DNA from: CAMLIZ01 sp036231905
Lineage (GTDB): Bacteria > Pseudomonadota > Gammaproteobacteria > Burkholderiales > Burkholderiaceae_C
Reading direction: 5' to 3'
DNA length: 64,000 nucleotides
NCBI RefSeq assembly: GCF_036231905.1
Contig: NZ_JAZARE010000011.1
Coordinates: 62,001-126,000 of the forward strand
Shown here: positions 51,560-60,133 of the stretch, piece by piece
How the letters are laid out: the number at the start of each line of letters is the position of its first letter
Position numbering within the stretch: position 1 is the first letter of the stretch
The notes under the pieces: model-generated
What the model was told of the DNA's origin: nothing
The model's input: the letters and a program-made list of their open reading frames with translations, nothing else
Database searches by the model: none
Position numbers and translations under genes: made by a program

Positions 51560-53212
51560 GTGACCCTGCTGGCGCACATTGCCGCACTGGCCGACAGGCA
51601 GCAGAGGAACAGCGCCGCGCAAGCGCTGGCCGCCTACTTGAAGCTGGATGCAGTGGTGCTGCTGGTGCGTGACCCGGTCGTTGACGCAATGGTGCCGGCT
51701 GCCGGCATGGCGCAGACGCTGCGCGGGGGCGCGCGCTGGCGCGCTTTCGTCCGGCAATGCCGGGTCGACGGGCGACACGAAGCCGAAGTGGACCTGCCCG
51801 AAGGCCGCCTGCAGGCGGCGGTGGCGTTGTCGCGGAACCGGATGACCCTTGTTCTGCTGGGGCACGTGGAGCTGCAGGCCGAGCAATGGTCGGTGCTGGA
51901 TGACGCGATGCCGTTGCTGGCTGCCATCCTCACGCAGGAGCAGGCTGTCATCGCAGCCGAGGCGGAAGCCCACGAATCGCGTGATGCCGCCTTGCGCGCG
52001 CACGCGCTCGCCAGCGCGCTGGAGGCCGCCCGCGCGGAAGGCGCCCGGCTCAACGCGGAGCTGCGCGAAGAGCATCTGCGCAAGGACGAGTTTCTTGCGA
52101 TGTTGGCGCACGAGCTGCGCAATCCGCTCGCGCCGATCGTCACCTCGGTTCAGGTGCTGAAGCACCCTGCCTTGAGCGAAGACCGGCGCCGCCGGCAGAT
52201 CGAGATCGTCCAGCGCCAGGCGGCGCAGATGTCGCGGCTGGTGGAAGATCTGCTCGACGTGTCCAGGGTGAGCCGGGGCAGGATCGAACTCAAGCGCGAG
52301 CCGGTCGACCTGCGTGCCATCTTGCGTGCCGCCGTGGAAGCAAGCCTCTCGCTGATGCACTCTCGCGGCCATCGGCTCACGGTGCAGCTGCCCGATGACC
52401 CGCTCCAGCTCAACGCTGACGTGGTTCGCCTGACGCAGGTTTTCTCCAACATCCTCCAGAACGCCGCCAAGTACACCGACCCAGGCGGCCGGATCGAGCT
52501 GGCTGCCCGCGCCGAAGGCGATCGTGCCGTTGTGAGCGTTCGGGACAACGGCATCGGGATCGAACCCGAACTGCTGCCGCGCATCTTCGACCTGTTCATG
52601 CAGGTTCCGGTGAGCATTGATCGATCCCAAGGCGGACTGGGCATCGGGCTCACGCTGGTGAGGCTGCTGGTGCAACTGCACGACGGTGAGATCGCTGCCG
52701 AGAGCACCGGCCCCGGCCAGGGCTCCTGCTTCACCGTGCGGCTGCCCTTACCCCCGGTGCGGCTCGTTTCACTTCCCTCGCCCACCGCCACCGCTGCGCC
52801 TTTGCGCCAGGCCCTGCGAATCCTCGTTGTCGACGACAACCACGACGCGGCCGACACCCTCGCCCACGCGCTGCAACTGCAGGGGCACAGTGTCCAGTGC
52901 GCCTATTCGGGCCCGGCAGCGCTGCAACGCGCGGAGGAAGTGGACATCGACCTGGTCTTCCTCGACCTGGGGCTGCCGCAGATGGACGGCTACGAGGTGG
53001 CCCAGCGCATGCGCCGCCAGCAGGAACGGCACCGCCCCTACCTGGTGGCACTCACCGGCTACGGCGCCTCCCGCGACCGGGAGCGTTCGCACACCGCCGG
53101 CTTCGACGACCATCGCGTCAAGCCGCTGAGCGACGCCGACCTGCATGCCGTGCTGCTCGCGGCGCAGGCGGCGGGAGCCCACGATATGTGCGCGCCGTTG
53201 AACGGAGCCTGA
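51560..53212 (+). CDS. Soluble hybrid histidine kinase with receiver
   Basis: A 550-residue cytoplasmic protein without membrane segments. Residues 1-125 are an unassigned small sensor region, 130-175 a coiled coil, then HisKA (H184 in MLAHELRNPLAP), HATPase (NILQNAAKYTD, VRDNGIGIEPE, GGLGIGLTLV) and a C-terminal receiver with D469 (DLGLPQMDGY). Start is GTG 51560 with GAGG upstream. Located directly after the FIST gene and probably co-transcribed, it may be the kinase for which FIST is the sensor. Confidence 0.85.
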   Translation: MTLLAHIAALADRQQRNSAAQALAAYLKLDAVVLLVRDPVVDAMVPAAGMAQTLRGGARWRAFVRQCRVDGRHEAEVDLPEGRLQAAVALSRNRMTLVLLGHVELQAEQWSVLDDAMPLLAAILTQEQAVIAAEAEAHESRDAALRAHALASALEAARAEGARLNAELREEHLRKDEFLAMLAHELRNPLAPIVTSVQVLKHPALSEDRRRRQIEIVQRQAAQMSRLVEDLLDVSRVSRGRIELKREPVDLRAILRAAVEASLSLMHSRGHRLTVQLPDDPLQLNADVVRLTQVFSNILQNAAKYTDPGGRIELAARAEGDRAVVSVRDNGIGIEPELLPRIFDLFMQVPVSIDRSQGGLGIGLTLVRLLVQLHDGEIAAESTGPGQGSCFTVRLPLPPVRLVSLPSPTATAAPLRQALRILVVDDNHDAADTLAHALQLQGHSVQCAYSGPAALQRAEEVDIDLVFLDLGLPQMDGYEVAQRMRRQQERHRPYLVALTGYGASRDRERSHTAGFDDHRVKPLSDADLHAVLLAAQAAGAHDMCAPLNGA

Positions 53213-53328
53213 TTCACCAGCCCGCCGGTCGCTGGTGTTCTTGGGGTCGGCCCGGCAGCCTGCATTGCTGTGCGGCATTCGCGATAGAGTCCACGAACGC
53301 CAAGTCCGTGGCACCGGGAGATAGAACG

Positions 53329-54369
53329 ATGACGACGCGCCAACGCCGCTCGATGGTGGCCCTGTCCTCCATGCTGGCGATGCTTGCTGCCTGCGGCGGC
53401 GGTGGTTCGGGCGCCGAACCGGGCCCGCCTTCGCCGCCGCCGCCCCCGCCGGTGCTCAGCGATTCGCAACGTGCAGCGGCTGCCACGGCCACCATCGCCT
53501 CCAACCCCAAGTGCGCCCCAACGACGCTGGCCGCCTATTACTGGGAGATCGGCGATGCCAACGGCGCGAAGGTGTCGGGTTCGGTGGGCAACGGTGTGAC
53601 GGCATCGACCAGCTTGTGGCTGTTCTCGTCGTCCAAATGGCTCTATGCGGCCAACGTCGTGCAGAAACACGGCGTGGTGGCCCAGGACGTGCCGTTCCTC
53701 AATTTCACCAGCGGGTATTCGACCTTCGGCAATGCGCCCATCTGCGTGGGCGTGCCGACCGTCGACGGCTGCCTGGTCGGGCGCGATGGCTTCGACCCGG
53801 CCACCGAGACACGCTTCGCCTACGACAGCGGCCACATGCAGCACCACGCCTCGGCCCTGATGAACCTCGGTTCCGCCGACAACGCGGCCCTGGCTGCCGA
53901 CCTCAACGCGACCGTCGGCAACTTCAGCTTCAGCTACACGGTGCCCCAGCTTGCCGCCGGGGTGGTCGGCACGCCCCAGGCCTACGCTGGCTTCCTGCGC
54001 CGGCTTCTGCGCGGCGAGCTCGCGCTGGCCAATGCCCTGGGCAGCCACAAGGTCTGCGCGCAGGCGGCAGCGCCTGGCTGCAACGCCGCCTTCACCCCCG
54101 ACAGCATCGGCACCGAAGCGTGGAACTACTCGCTCGGCCACTGGGTGGAAGACGATCCCACGGTCGGGGACCACGCGTTCAGCAGCGCGGGTGGCGGGGG
54201 TTTCTATCCCTGGATCGACAGCAGCAAGACCTATTACGGCCTCATCGCACGCGACACGCGCACCGAAGGCGCCGCGGGCTACCACTCAGCCGAATGCGGG
54301 CGCCTGGTCCGGCAAGCCTGGACCACCGGCCAGGCCGTCACCACGGCCACACCGACACCCAGCCGATAG
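53329..54369 (+). CDS. Class C beta-lactamase-like serine hydrolase lipoprotein
   Basis: A 346-residue lipoprotein: signal peptide with lipobox LAAC at C22, then a Gly and Pro-rich linker (PPSPPPPPP). The hydrolase domain has S100-S-S-K103 (SxxK), the NFTSGYSTF loop and Y165-D-S167 (Yx[NS]), with AGGGGFYPWID towards the end in place of the usual KTG-like strand. Such proteins are esterases, D-Ala carboxypeptidases or peptidases more often than true beta-lactamases. Start ATG 53329 has GGGAG upstream. Several Cys pairs suggest disulfides. Confidence 0.7.
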   Translation: MTTRQRRSMVALSSMLAMLAACGGGGSGAEPGPPSPPPPPPVLSDSQRAAAATATIASNPKCAPTTLAAYYWEIGDANGAKVSGSVGNGVTASTSLWLFSSSKWLYAANVVQKHGVVAQDVPFLNFTSGYSTFGNAPICVGVPTVDGCLVGRDGFDPATETRFAYDSGHMQHHASALMNLGSADNAALAADLNATVGNFSFSYTVPQLAAGVVGTPQAYAGFLRRLLRGELALANALGSHKVCAQAAAPGCNAAFTPDSIGTEAWNYSLGHWVEDDPTVGDHAFSSAGGGGFYPWIDSSKTYYGLIARDTRTEGAAGYHSAECGRLVRQAWTTGQAVTTATPTPSR

Positions 54370-54394
54370 GGGCGGTCGCCTGCGCGGCGGCAGC

Positions 54395-54988
54395 TCAGCG
54401 CTCGCGCTTCAGCTGCCACTGCAGGTGCGCCCGCACCTCCGGCCACTCGCCGGCCAGCAGGCTGTACATCACCGTGTCGCGCACGGTGCCGTCGCGCCGC
54501 AGCGCATGGTGGCGGATCACCCCGTCGCGCTTGGCGCCCAGCCGCTCGATCGCGCGTTGGCTGCGGAGGTTGAAGTTGTCGGTGCGCCAGCCAACCACCT
54601 TGGCGCCCAGCACCTCGAAGGCGTGGGTGAGCAGCAGCAGCTTGGCGGTGGTGTTCACATGGGTGCGCTGAGTGCGCTGCGCATACCAGGTCCAGCCGAT
54701 CTCCAGCCGGTCGATGGCGGGCACGATGTCGTGGTAACTGGTGCAGCCGATCACCTCGCCGCTGGCCACCTCGACCACGGCAAACGGCAGGCGGTGCCCT
54801 TCGGCCTGCATCTGCAGCGCCCGCTGCACGTAGCCCAGCGTGTCGTCCGTGTCCGGCACGCTCGTGAACCGCAAGGTCCAGAGCTCGCCATCGGCCGCCG
54901 CGCGCTTCAGGCCGTCCACATGCGCCAGGGACAGCGGTTCAAGCCGGACCAGCGCATTGGCCAGCGTGACGGGAGCAACGTTCAGCAT
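54395..54988 (-). CDS. GNAT N-acetyltransferase, RimJ/RimL-like
   Basis: A 197-residue protein of the Acetyltransf_3 type (VRLEPLSLAHVDGLKRAAAD; LEIGWTWYAQRTQRTHVNTT; LGAKVVGWRTDNFNLRSQRA; AIERLGAKRDGVIRHH). The acetyl-CoA site is at the Q/R-rich turn near residue 105. It is commonly annotated as a ribosomal-protein acetyltransferase homologue, but the substrate is unknown. The gene follows the DUF2277 gene by 51 bases. Confidence 0.82.
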   Translation of the reverse strand: MLNVAPVTLANALVRLEPLSLAHVDGLKRAAADGELWTLRFTSVPDTDDTLGYVQRALQMQAEGHRLPFAVVEVASGEVIGCTSYHDIVPAIDRLEIGWTWYAQRTQRTHVNTTAKLLLLTHAFEVLGAKVVGWRTDNFNLRSQRAIERLGAKRDGVIRHHALRRDGTVRDTVMYSLLAGEWPEVRAHLQWQLKRER

Positions 54989-55039
54989 GGGTCGATACCA
55001 GGGATTGGGAGGGTGCCCGCATGCTAACGGCGCGGCGCT

Positions 55040-55315
55040 TCAGGCCGGGCTGCCGAACCGCGCCGCCGACTTCGCCCGCGCCTTGGCCGCTTCAACGTCC
55101 CGGTTGCGCGGCTCGGCCGTGGTGACAAGCGATGCGATCAGCGTCCTGGCAGAGGCCGCCACTTCCTCCACGGCACGCTCGAACGCCGCTTCGTTGGCCT
55201 TGGAGGGCACGTTGAAGCCGCTGAGCTTGCGCACGAACTGCAGCGACGCGTCGCGGATCTCCAGCTCGGTGGCAGGCGGCTCGAAGTTGAACAGCGTCCT
55301 GATGTTGCGGCACAT
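55040..55315 (-). CDS. DUF2277 family protein
   Basis: A 91-residue protein starting MCRNIRTLFNFEPPATELEI, the conserved start of DUF2277, with the downstream patterns SLQFVRKLSGFNVPS and ARTLIASLVTTAEPR. Small helical protein of unknown function found in many bacteria. ATG 55315 is the family start; the longer frame to 55402 is unsupported. Confidence 0.82.
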   Translation of the reverse strand: MCRNIRTLFNFEPPATELEIRDASLQFVRKLSGFNVPSKANEAAFERAVEEVAASARTLIASLVTTAEPRNRDVEAAKARAKSAARFGSPA

Positions 55316-55380
55316 GGCGGCTCCGGCTTGCCCTGGGCTGCCGATGATAGAAGGCGCGGCGTACGGCCGGGACGCCGCGT

Positions 55381-58300
55381 TCAGCGCGGCTCGTCCAGCC
55401 ACACCGTGGCCGGGGCGCTGGGGATGTGCACATCCCTGCCCTGCCAGCGCAGCACAAAGCCGCCCGGTGGCGCCACGCCGGCGCCAATGTCGAGCCGCAC
55501 CCGGCCGGCCTCGCGCTTCAGGCGATAACCCAGCCGGCCCCAGGGCGTGGACAGGCCATCGACCGCCACGCCTTCGTCCAGCCAGGCCGGCAGCACGCCG
55601 CCCGCCAGCACCAGCGTGCCATCGGCCTCCCGCTCATAGGCCAGCAGGTCCAGGGCCGAACGCAGGTAGTCCGACGACACCCAGGCATGCGGCATGTCGC
55701 CCAGGAAGCGCGGCTCGCGCGCATCCGGCAGCACCACCTCGGCCCACTGGTTCCAGCCCGCGGGCCGCTGGTGGCCAAAGAACCACCCCAGCAGCGCATG
55801 CGCGCGCTCGGGCTGCTGCAGGCGCACGAAGCTGCCCACGGTGCGCAGCTCATAGGGCGTGTAGTCCTTCCAGGCCCGCTGGCCGTCGCGCCGGGCCACC
55901 GCTTCCTGCCAATAGCGCTCGAAGGTGGCCGCCAGCAGCTCCGGCGGCAAGGCGGCCTGCGCCTGGGCCGGGTTGAGCGCCACCGTGGTGGACGTGGCAT
56001 CGAAGTCGCCCAGCTCGGCGGCGCCGGGAACGAAGCCGATGCGGTGCTGGGCGGCCGACGTGCGGATGGAGGCCATCAGCTCGCGCTCGAACTCGTCCCG
56101 CCAGCCGGCCCAGCGGCGCGCTGCCTCCGCATGGCCGCTGGCTTGCGCCAGCTGCACCGCGTCCTTGTAGCCACGCAGGGCCCAGAAGTCATCCCAGTAC
56201 GAGTGCATGGGCTTGTCGGAATAGCCCTCGTGGCTGATGGAGGCCGGCATCAGGCCCCACAGCGCCTGCTGGCCGGGCTGCTGCTGCGCGGGCGTGCGCT
56301 GGCTCTGGCGCAGGCCTTCCATGTACTGCGTGGCCGCTTCCACCTGCGGCCACAGGCGCTCCAGCAGCGCGCGGTCGTGCGTGTGGCGCCAGAGCTCGGC
56401 CACCGCATAGAGGAACTCACCGCTGCTGTCGTTTTCCACCACCGGGTCGGCGCCGCGGGCGTCCACGCAGCACGGCACCTTGCCGTTGGCGAACAGCTGC
56501 TGCGCATACCACTGCACGAACTCGCGCGCGGCCGGCACTTCACCCAGGCGCAGCAGGCCAGCCACCATCATGGCGCCGTCGCGCACCCAGGTGCGCTGGT
56601 AGCTGCGCGTGCCCGGCTGCAGCGCGGGCCCGTTGCGCGAGAGCAGGATGTGGGCAAGCGCGCTGCGCAGGCTGTCGTGCAGCGGCCGGGCTGCCGCGGG
56701 CAGCTGCAAGGCCACCCGGTTCAGGCGTTCGCGCCAGTGCGCCGCCACGGCGTCGAAGCGGGCCTGCAGCGCGGCCTCGTCCAGCGGCGCGGTGGGCAGC
56801 GGCCCGGCCAGCGGCGCCATCAGGGTCACCTGCCGGCTGCCGTGGGCCGGGATGTCGAGCCGGTAGGTCAGCACGGCGGAGGCCAACGCGTTCGGGTCCT
56901 GCAGCCGGGTCAGCGGCGGCAGCGGCATGCCGGCCTGCAGCGCAGCCAGCGGGGAGACGCTGTCGAAGGCGGCGGCGCTCACCGCGGTAGGCGGCCGCAA
57001 GGGGCGCAACGCCGGCTGGCCATTGACCTGCAACACGGCGTCGGCCCATTGCAGCTGCCGCACCGGGCTCACCCCGCCGGGTGTGCTCAGGAACTGCTGC
57101 GGTGGGTTCACCTGCCAGGGCCTCAGGGCCAGCACCAGCGTGGCCTTCAGCGGGCGGTCGCCGGGGTTGTGCAGCGTGTAGCGCGTCAGCAGCTGGGCGG
57201 TGCTGCGGCTGCCGTCACCGGCCGCCTCGACGTCCAGCGTGAAGGCCGCATGGCGCCACTGCACGGCCGGCATCGGCAGGTAGCCCTCGCGCAGGCGATG
57301 GCCGATCTGCACATCGGGCCAGGCCACCAGCTGCGCCCCGGCGCCGCCGTTGGCGCCGCCCGTGCCGTCCAGCAGCACGAAGGGTTCGACGCTGGGCCCG
57401 CCGGGCGCCAGCTCGATCGCTCCGTCCTCCGACATCAGCGCGGACTGCGAGCCGCCCCCATCCACGCCCACCACCGTCCAGTAGTTCTGCTCGCCATGGA
57501 AGGCCCGCGGAAACCAGCCGCGCGGCTGGCTGGCAGCCAGCTCGGTGAGCATCGCGTTCAGTCCCGGCCATTGCGCGGCACTGCGCAACGCCAGCGCGTC
57601 CAGCGCATAACGGGTACCCGGGCCGCGCAACACACGCAGGCGCAAGTGCCGGGCCTCGGACTCCGGCAGGAACAAGGTGTCGGTGTGGCCGTCACCGTTG
57701 CGCACGCTGCGGAGGGTGCGCCAATGGCGTGTGTCCTCGGACGCTTCCACGTCGTAGTCGCCGGCGTGCAGCCCGGGCTGCCAGCGCAGCAGCAGGCCGT
57801 TGAACTCACGCACCGCGCCCAGGTCCAGGGCCAAGCTGCGCCGGCCGGCGGGCGCCTGCCAGCGGATCGGTGCCAGCGGCGGCGGTTCGGCCACCGGCAG
57901 CTTGGTGAGGCTCAAGCGCTCGAAGCACACCGAGCCCTTGCCACCACCGCCCCGCGCGGCCACCACCACCAGCTCGATGGCGGCCGCCTGGCGCAGCACC
58001 TTGTCCTGCGTGGGGCCCCAGGCGAAGCTGATGTGGCGCTTTTTCAGGCGCAGCGTGGTGCCGGCCGGCTCGAACCGACGCTGCGGCCGGTTGACCCACC
58101 AGACGTTGTCGCCGCTGGCGTCCACCAGCTTGAACTGGAAGTCGTTCAGCGGCCCCTCGCCGCGCAGGCGCAGCTCGAACTGGTAGTTGGCCGGCAGCTG
58201 AAGCGGCAGCTCGCGCCGCAGCACCGCATAACCAGACACGCCGTTGAAGTCGTAGTCCAGGCACAGGCCGCGAGCGCCTTCGCTGCGCAGCTGTGCGCTC

Positions 58301-58431
58301 ACCTGGTCGGAGGCCGTGGCCGTCCACCCGCCCGGCTGGCGAAAGTCGTCCAGCACGCGCTGCGGCGCGGCGCCCGCCAGCCCGCACGCCGCCAGCAGCA
58401 GCGCCACCATCGACCGGCGCACCGCGCGCAT
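55381..58431 (-). CDS. Large six-hairpin-type glycoside hydrolase with discoidin-like N-terminus
   Basis: A 1016-residue exported protein with a signal peptide (SMVALLLAACGLAGAAP). Residues about 25-170 are a carbohydrate-binding-like domain, 230-320 a discoidin (F5/8)-like domain, 330-560 a beta-sandwich, and 590-930 an (alpha/alpha)6 barrel with SYQRTWVRDGAMMVAGLLRL and VENDSSGEFLYAVAELWRHT. These recall inverting GH15/63/65-like catalytic regions, but I cannot assign a family. ATG 58431 shares one base with the permease stop. Last gene of the operon that carries a GH144-like enzyme, so it probably acts on sophoro-oligosaccharides or an attached group. Confidence 0.7.
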   Translation of the reverse strand: MRAVRRSMVALLLAACGLAGAAPQRVLDDFRQPGGWTATASDQVSAQLRSEGARGLCLDYDFNGVSGYAVLRRELPLQLPANYQFELRLRGEGPLNDFQFKLVDASGDNVWWVNRPQRRFEPAGTTLRLKKRHISFAWGPTQDKVLRQAAAIELVVVAARGGGGKGSVCFERLSLTKLPVAEPPPLAPIRWQAPAGRRSLALDLGAVREFNGLLLRWQPGLHAGDYDVEASEDTRHWRTLRSVRNGDGHTDTLFLPESEARHLRLRVLRGPGTRYALDALALRSAAQWPGLNAMLTELAASQPRGWFPRAFHGEQNYWTVVGVDGGGSQSALMSEDGAIELAPGGPSVEPFVLLDGTGGANGGAGAQLVAWPDVQIGHRLREGYLPMPAVQWRHAAFTLDVEAAGDGSRSTAQLLTRYTLHNPGDRPLKATLVLALRPWQVNPPQQFLSTPGGVSPVRQLQWADAVLQVNGQPALRPLRPPTAVSAAAFDSVSPLAALQAGMPLPPLTRLQDPNALASAVLTYRLDIPAHGSRQVTLMAPLAGPLPTAPLDEAALQARFDAVAAHWRERLNRVALQLPAAARPLHDSLRSALAHILLSRNGPALQPGTRSYQRTWVRDGAMMVAGLLRLGEVPAAREFVQWYAQQLFANGKVPCCVDARGADPVVENDSSGEFLYAVAELWRHTHDRALLERLWPQVEAATQYMEGLRQSQRTPAQQQPGQQALWGLMPASISHEGYSDKPMHSYWDDFWALRGYKDAVQLAQASGHAEAARRWAGWRDEFERELMASIRTSAAQHRIGFVPGAAELGDFDATSTTVALNPAQAQAALPPELLAATFERYWQEAVARRDGQRAWKDYTPYELRTVGSFVRLQQPERAHALLGWFFGHQRPAGWNQWAEVVLPDAREPRFLGDMPHAWVSSDYLRSALDLLAYEREADGTLVLAGGVLPAWLDEGVAVDGLSTPWGRLGYRLKREAGRVRLDIGAGVAPPGGFVLRWQGRDVHIPSAPATVWLDEPR

Positions 58432-59252
58432 CACTTGACGCTCCCCATCGTCAAGCCCGCCATGTAGTAGCGCTGCAGCGCCAGGAACAGCAGCAGCACG
58501 GGCAGCACGGTAACGACGGCGCCGGCCATCATCAGCTCGTTGTCCTGCACGTGTTCGCGCGACAGCGAGGCCAGCGCCACCGGCAGGGTGTGCAGTTCGC
58601 TGTCGGTGAGCACGATCAGCGGCCACATGAAGTCGTTCCAGCTGCCGAGGAAGCTGAACACCGCCAAGGTCACGAGCACCGGCGCCAGGATGGGCAGCAC
58701 CACCGAGAAGAAGATGCGGAACTCGCCCGCGCCATCCAGGCGTGCGGCTTCCAGCAGCTCGTCGGGCACGTTGCGCGCGTACTGCCGCACCAGGAAGATG
58801 CCGAAGATGCCCGCCAGCCCCGGGATGAGCACACCCGCATAGCTGTTCACCAGCCCCATGCCCTTGAGCATCAGGAACAGCGGCAGCATCGCCACCTGGC
58901 CGGGGATCACGAGCGCGGCCAGCAGCGCGCTGAACAGCTTCTCCCGCCCCCTGAACTGCAGCTTGGCGAAGGCATATCCCGCCATGGTGTTGAACAAGGT
59001 GGAGATCAGCGTGGTGGCCAGCGCGATGAGCAGGCTGTTGATGAAGGTGCGGCCCATGCCCCCGCGCCCAAAGAGCGCCCGGTAATGCTCCAGCGTGGGC
59101 TCATGCGGCAGCAGCGGCGGCGGCACGGTGTTGGACGCACCCGCCGGCATGAAGGACACCGACACCATCCAGGCCAATGGCGCCAGGGCCATGAAGGCAG
59201 CCAGCAGCAGCACGCCATTGACGGCCAGGCCGGCCAGCAGGCGGCCTTTCAT
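58431..59252 (-). CDS. Carbohydrate ABC transporter permease (MalG-type)
   Basis: A 273-residue inner-membrane permease with six segments. The EAA loop is ELLEAARLDGAGEFRIFFSV. The C-terminal YYMAGLTMGSVK is the standard end of MalG-type subunits. Start ATG 59252 overlaps the MalF-type permease stop (ATGA). Pairs with that permease; no ATPase gene is in the window, so a shared MsmX/UgpC-like ATPase must serve it. Confidence 0.88.
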   Translation of the reverse strand: MKGRLLAGLAVNGVLLLAAFMALAPLAWMVSVSFMPAGASNTVPPPLLPHEPTLEHYRALFGRGGMGRTFINSLLIALATTLISTLFNTMAGYAFAKLQFRGREKLFSALLAALVIPGQVAMLPLFLMLKGMGLVNSYAGVLIPGLAGIFGIFLVRQYARNVPDELLEAARLDGAGEFRIFFSVVLPILAPVLVTLAVFSFLGSWNDFMWPLIVLTDSELHTLPVALASLSREHVQDNELMMAGAVVTVLPVLLLFLALQRYYMAGLTMGSVK

Positions 59253-60133
59253 GCGCGGCTCCCCGCCAGGCGCAGCAGGCCGCGTGTGATGACCACGATG
59301 ATGACGAACAACACGAAGGCCACCGCCGAGGCCAGCCCCAGGTTCCACCAGCGGAAGCCTTCTTCGTACATCAGGTACAGCACGCTCACCGTGCTCTGCA
59401 GCGGCCCGCCCTGCGTCATGACATACGGCTCGGCAAAAAGCTGGAAGTAACCGGCGATGGTGAGGATGCTCACCATCAGCAAGGTGGGCCCGAGCAGCGG
59501 CAAGGTGATGTGGCGCAGCTGCGCTACGGCGCCGGCACCATCGAGCCGCGCGGCCTCGTACAGGTCCTCGGGAATGGCCTGCAGCGCGGCGATGAAGATG
59601 ATCATGTTGGCGCCGAAGTTCTTCCACACCGCGAACAGGATGATGGTGGGCATGGACCAGTGCGGATCCCCCAGCCAGTCGATGGGCGCGATGCCGATCT
59701 GCGCCAGCGCATGGTTGACCAGCCCGTAGCGCAGGTGGAACAGGTAGCGCCAGATCACCGCCACCGCGACCAAGGTGGTGACCACCGGCGCGAACAGGGC
59801 CGTGCGCACCAGCGGCTTGAAGCGCGCGAGCTTCGATTGCAGCAGCACCGCGCAGCCGAGGGACACCAGGATCGACAGCGGCACGCCCAGCGCCACGAAG
59901 TACGCCGTGTTGCCCAGCGCGCGCCAGAACAGCGGCATCTGAAGCACCTGCGCGTAGTTGCCCAGGCCGGTGAAGCGCAGGTTGGCCAGGTCGGCCAGCG
60001 CATAGAGGTCGAAGTCGGTCAGGCTCAAGGCCAGCGCGGCCACCACCGGCACGGCGAAGAACAGGCCGATCACACACAGGGCCGGCGCGATGAAGGCCCA
60101 GGCGGCCAGCTGCTGGCGGTTCACGTTCATCAT
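59249..60133 (-). CDS. Carbohydrate ABC transporter permease (MalF-type)
   Basis: A 294-residue inner-membrane permease with six segments. The EAA loop is DLYEAARLDGAGAVAQLRHI; the N-terminus is MMNVNRQQLAAWAFIAPALC. Start ATG 60133 (or 60130) overlaps the stop of the binding-protein gene. It belongs to the CUT1 family for di- to oligosaccharides, which fits sophoro-oligosaccharide import in this operon. Confidence 0.88.
   Translation of the reverse strand: MMNVNRQQLAAWAFIAPALCVIGLFFAVPVVAALALSLTDFDLYALADLANLRFTGLGNYAQVLQMPLFWRALGNTAYFVALGVPLSILVSLGCAVLLQSKLARFKPLVRTALFAPVVTTLVAVAVIWRYLFHLRYGLVNHALAQIGIAPIDWLGDPHWSMPTIILFAVWKNFGANMIIFIAALQAIPEDLYEAARLDGAGAVAQLRHITLPLLGPTLLMVSILTIAGYFQLFAEPYVMTQGGPLQSTVSVLYLMYEEGFRWWNLGLASAVAFVLFVIIVVITRGLLRLAGSRA

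Noticed and set aside
55426..58467. 1013-codon open frame on the plus strand
   Set aside because: Antisense to the large glycosidase gene. His/Gln/Arg/Gly-rich with no domain; the minus strand is clearly coding and operon-linked.
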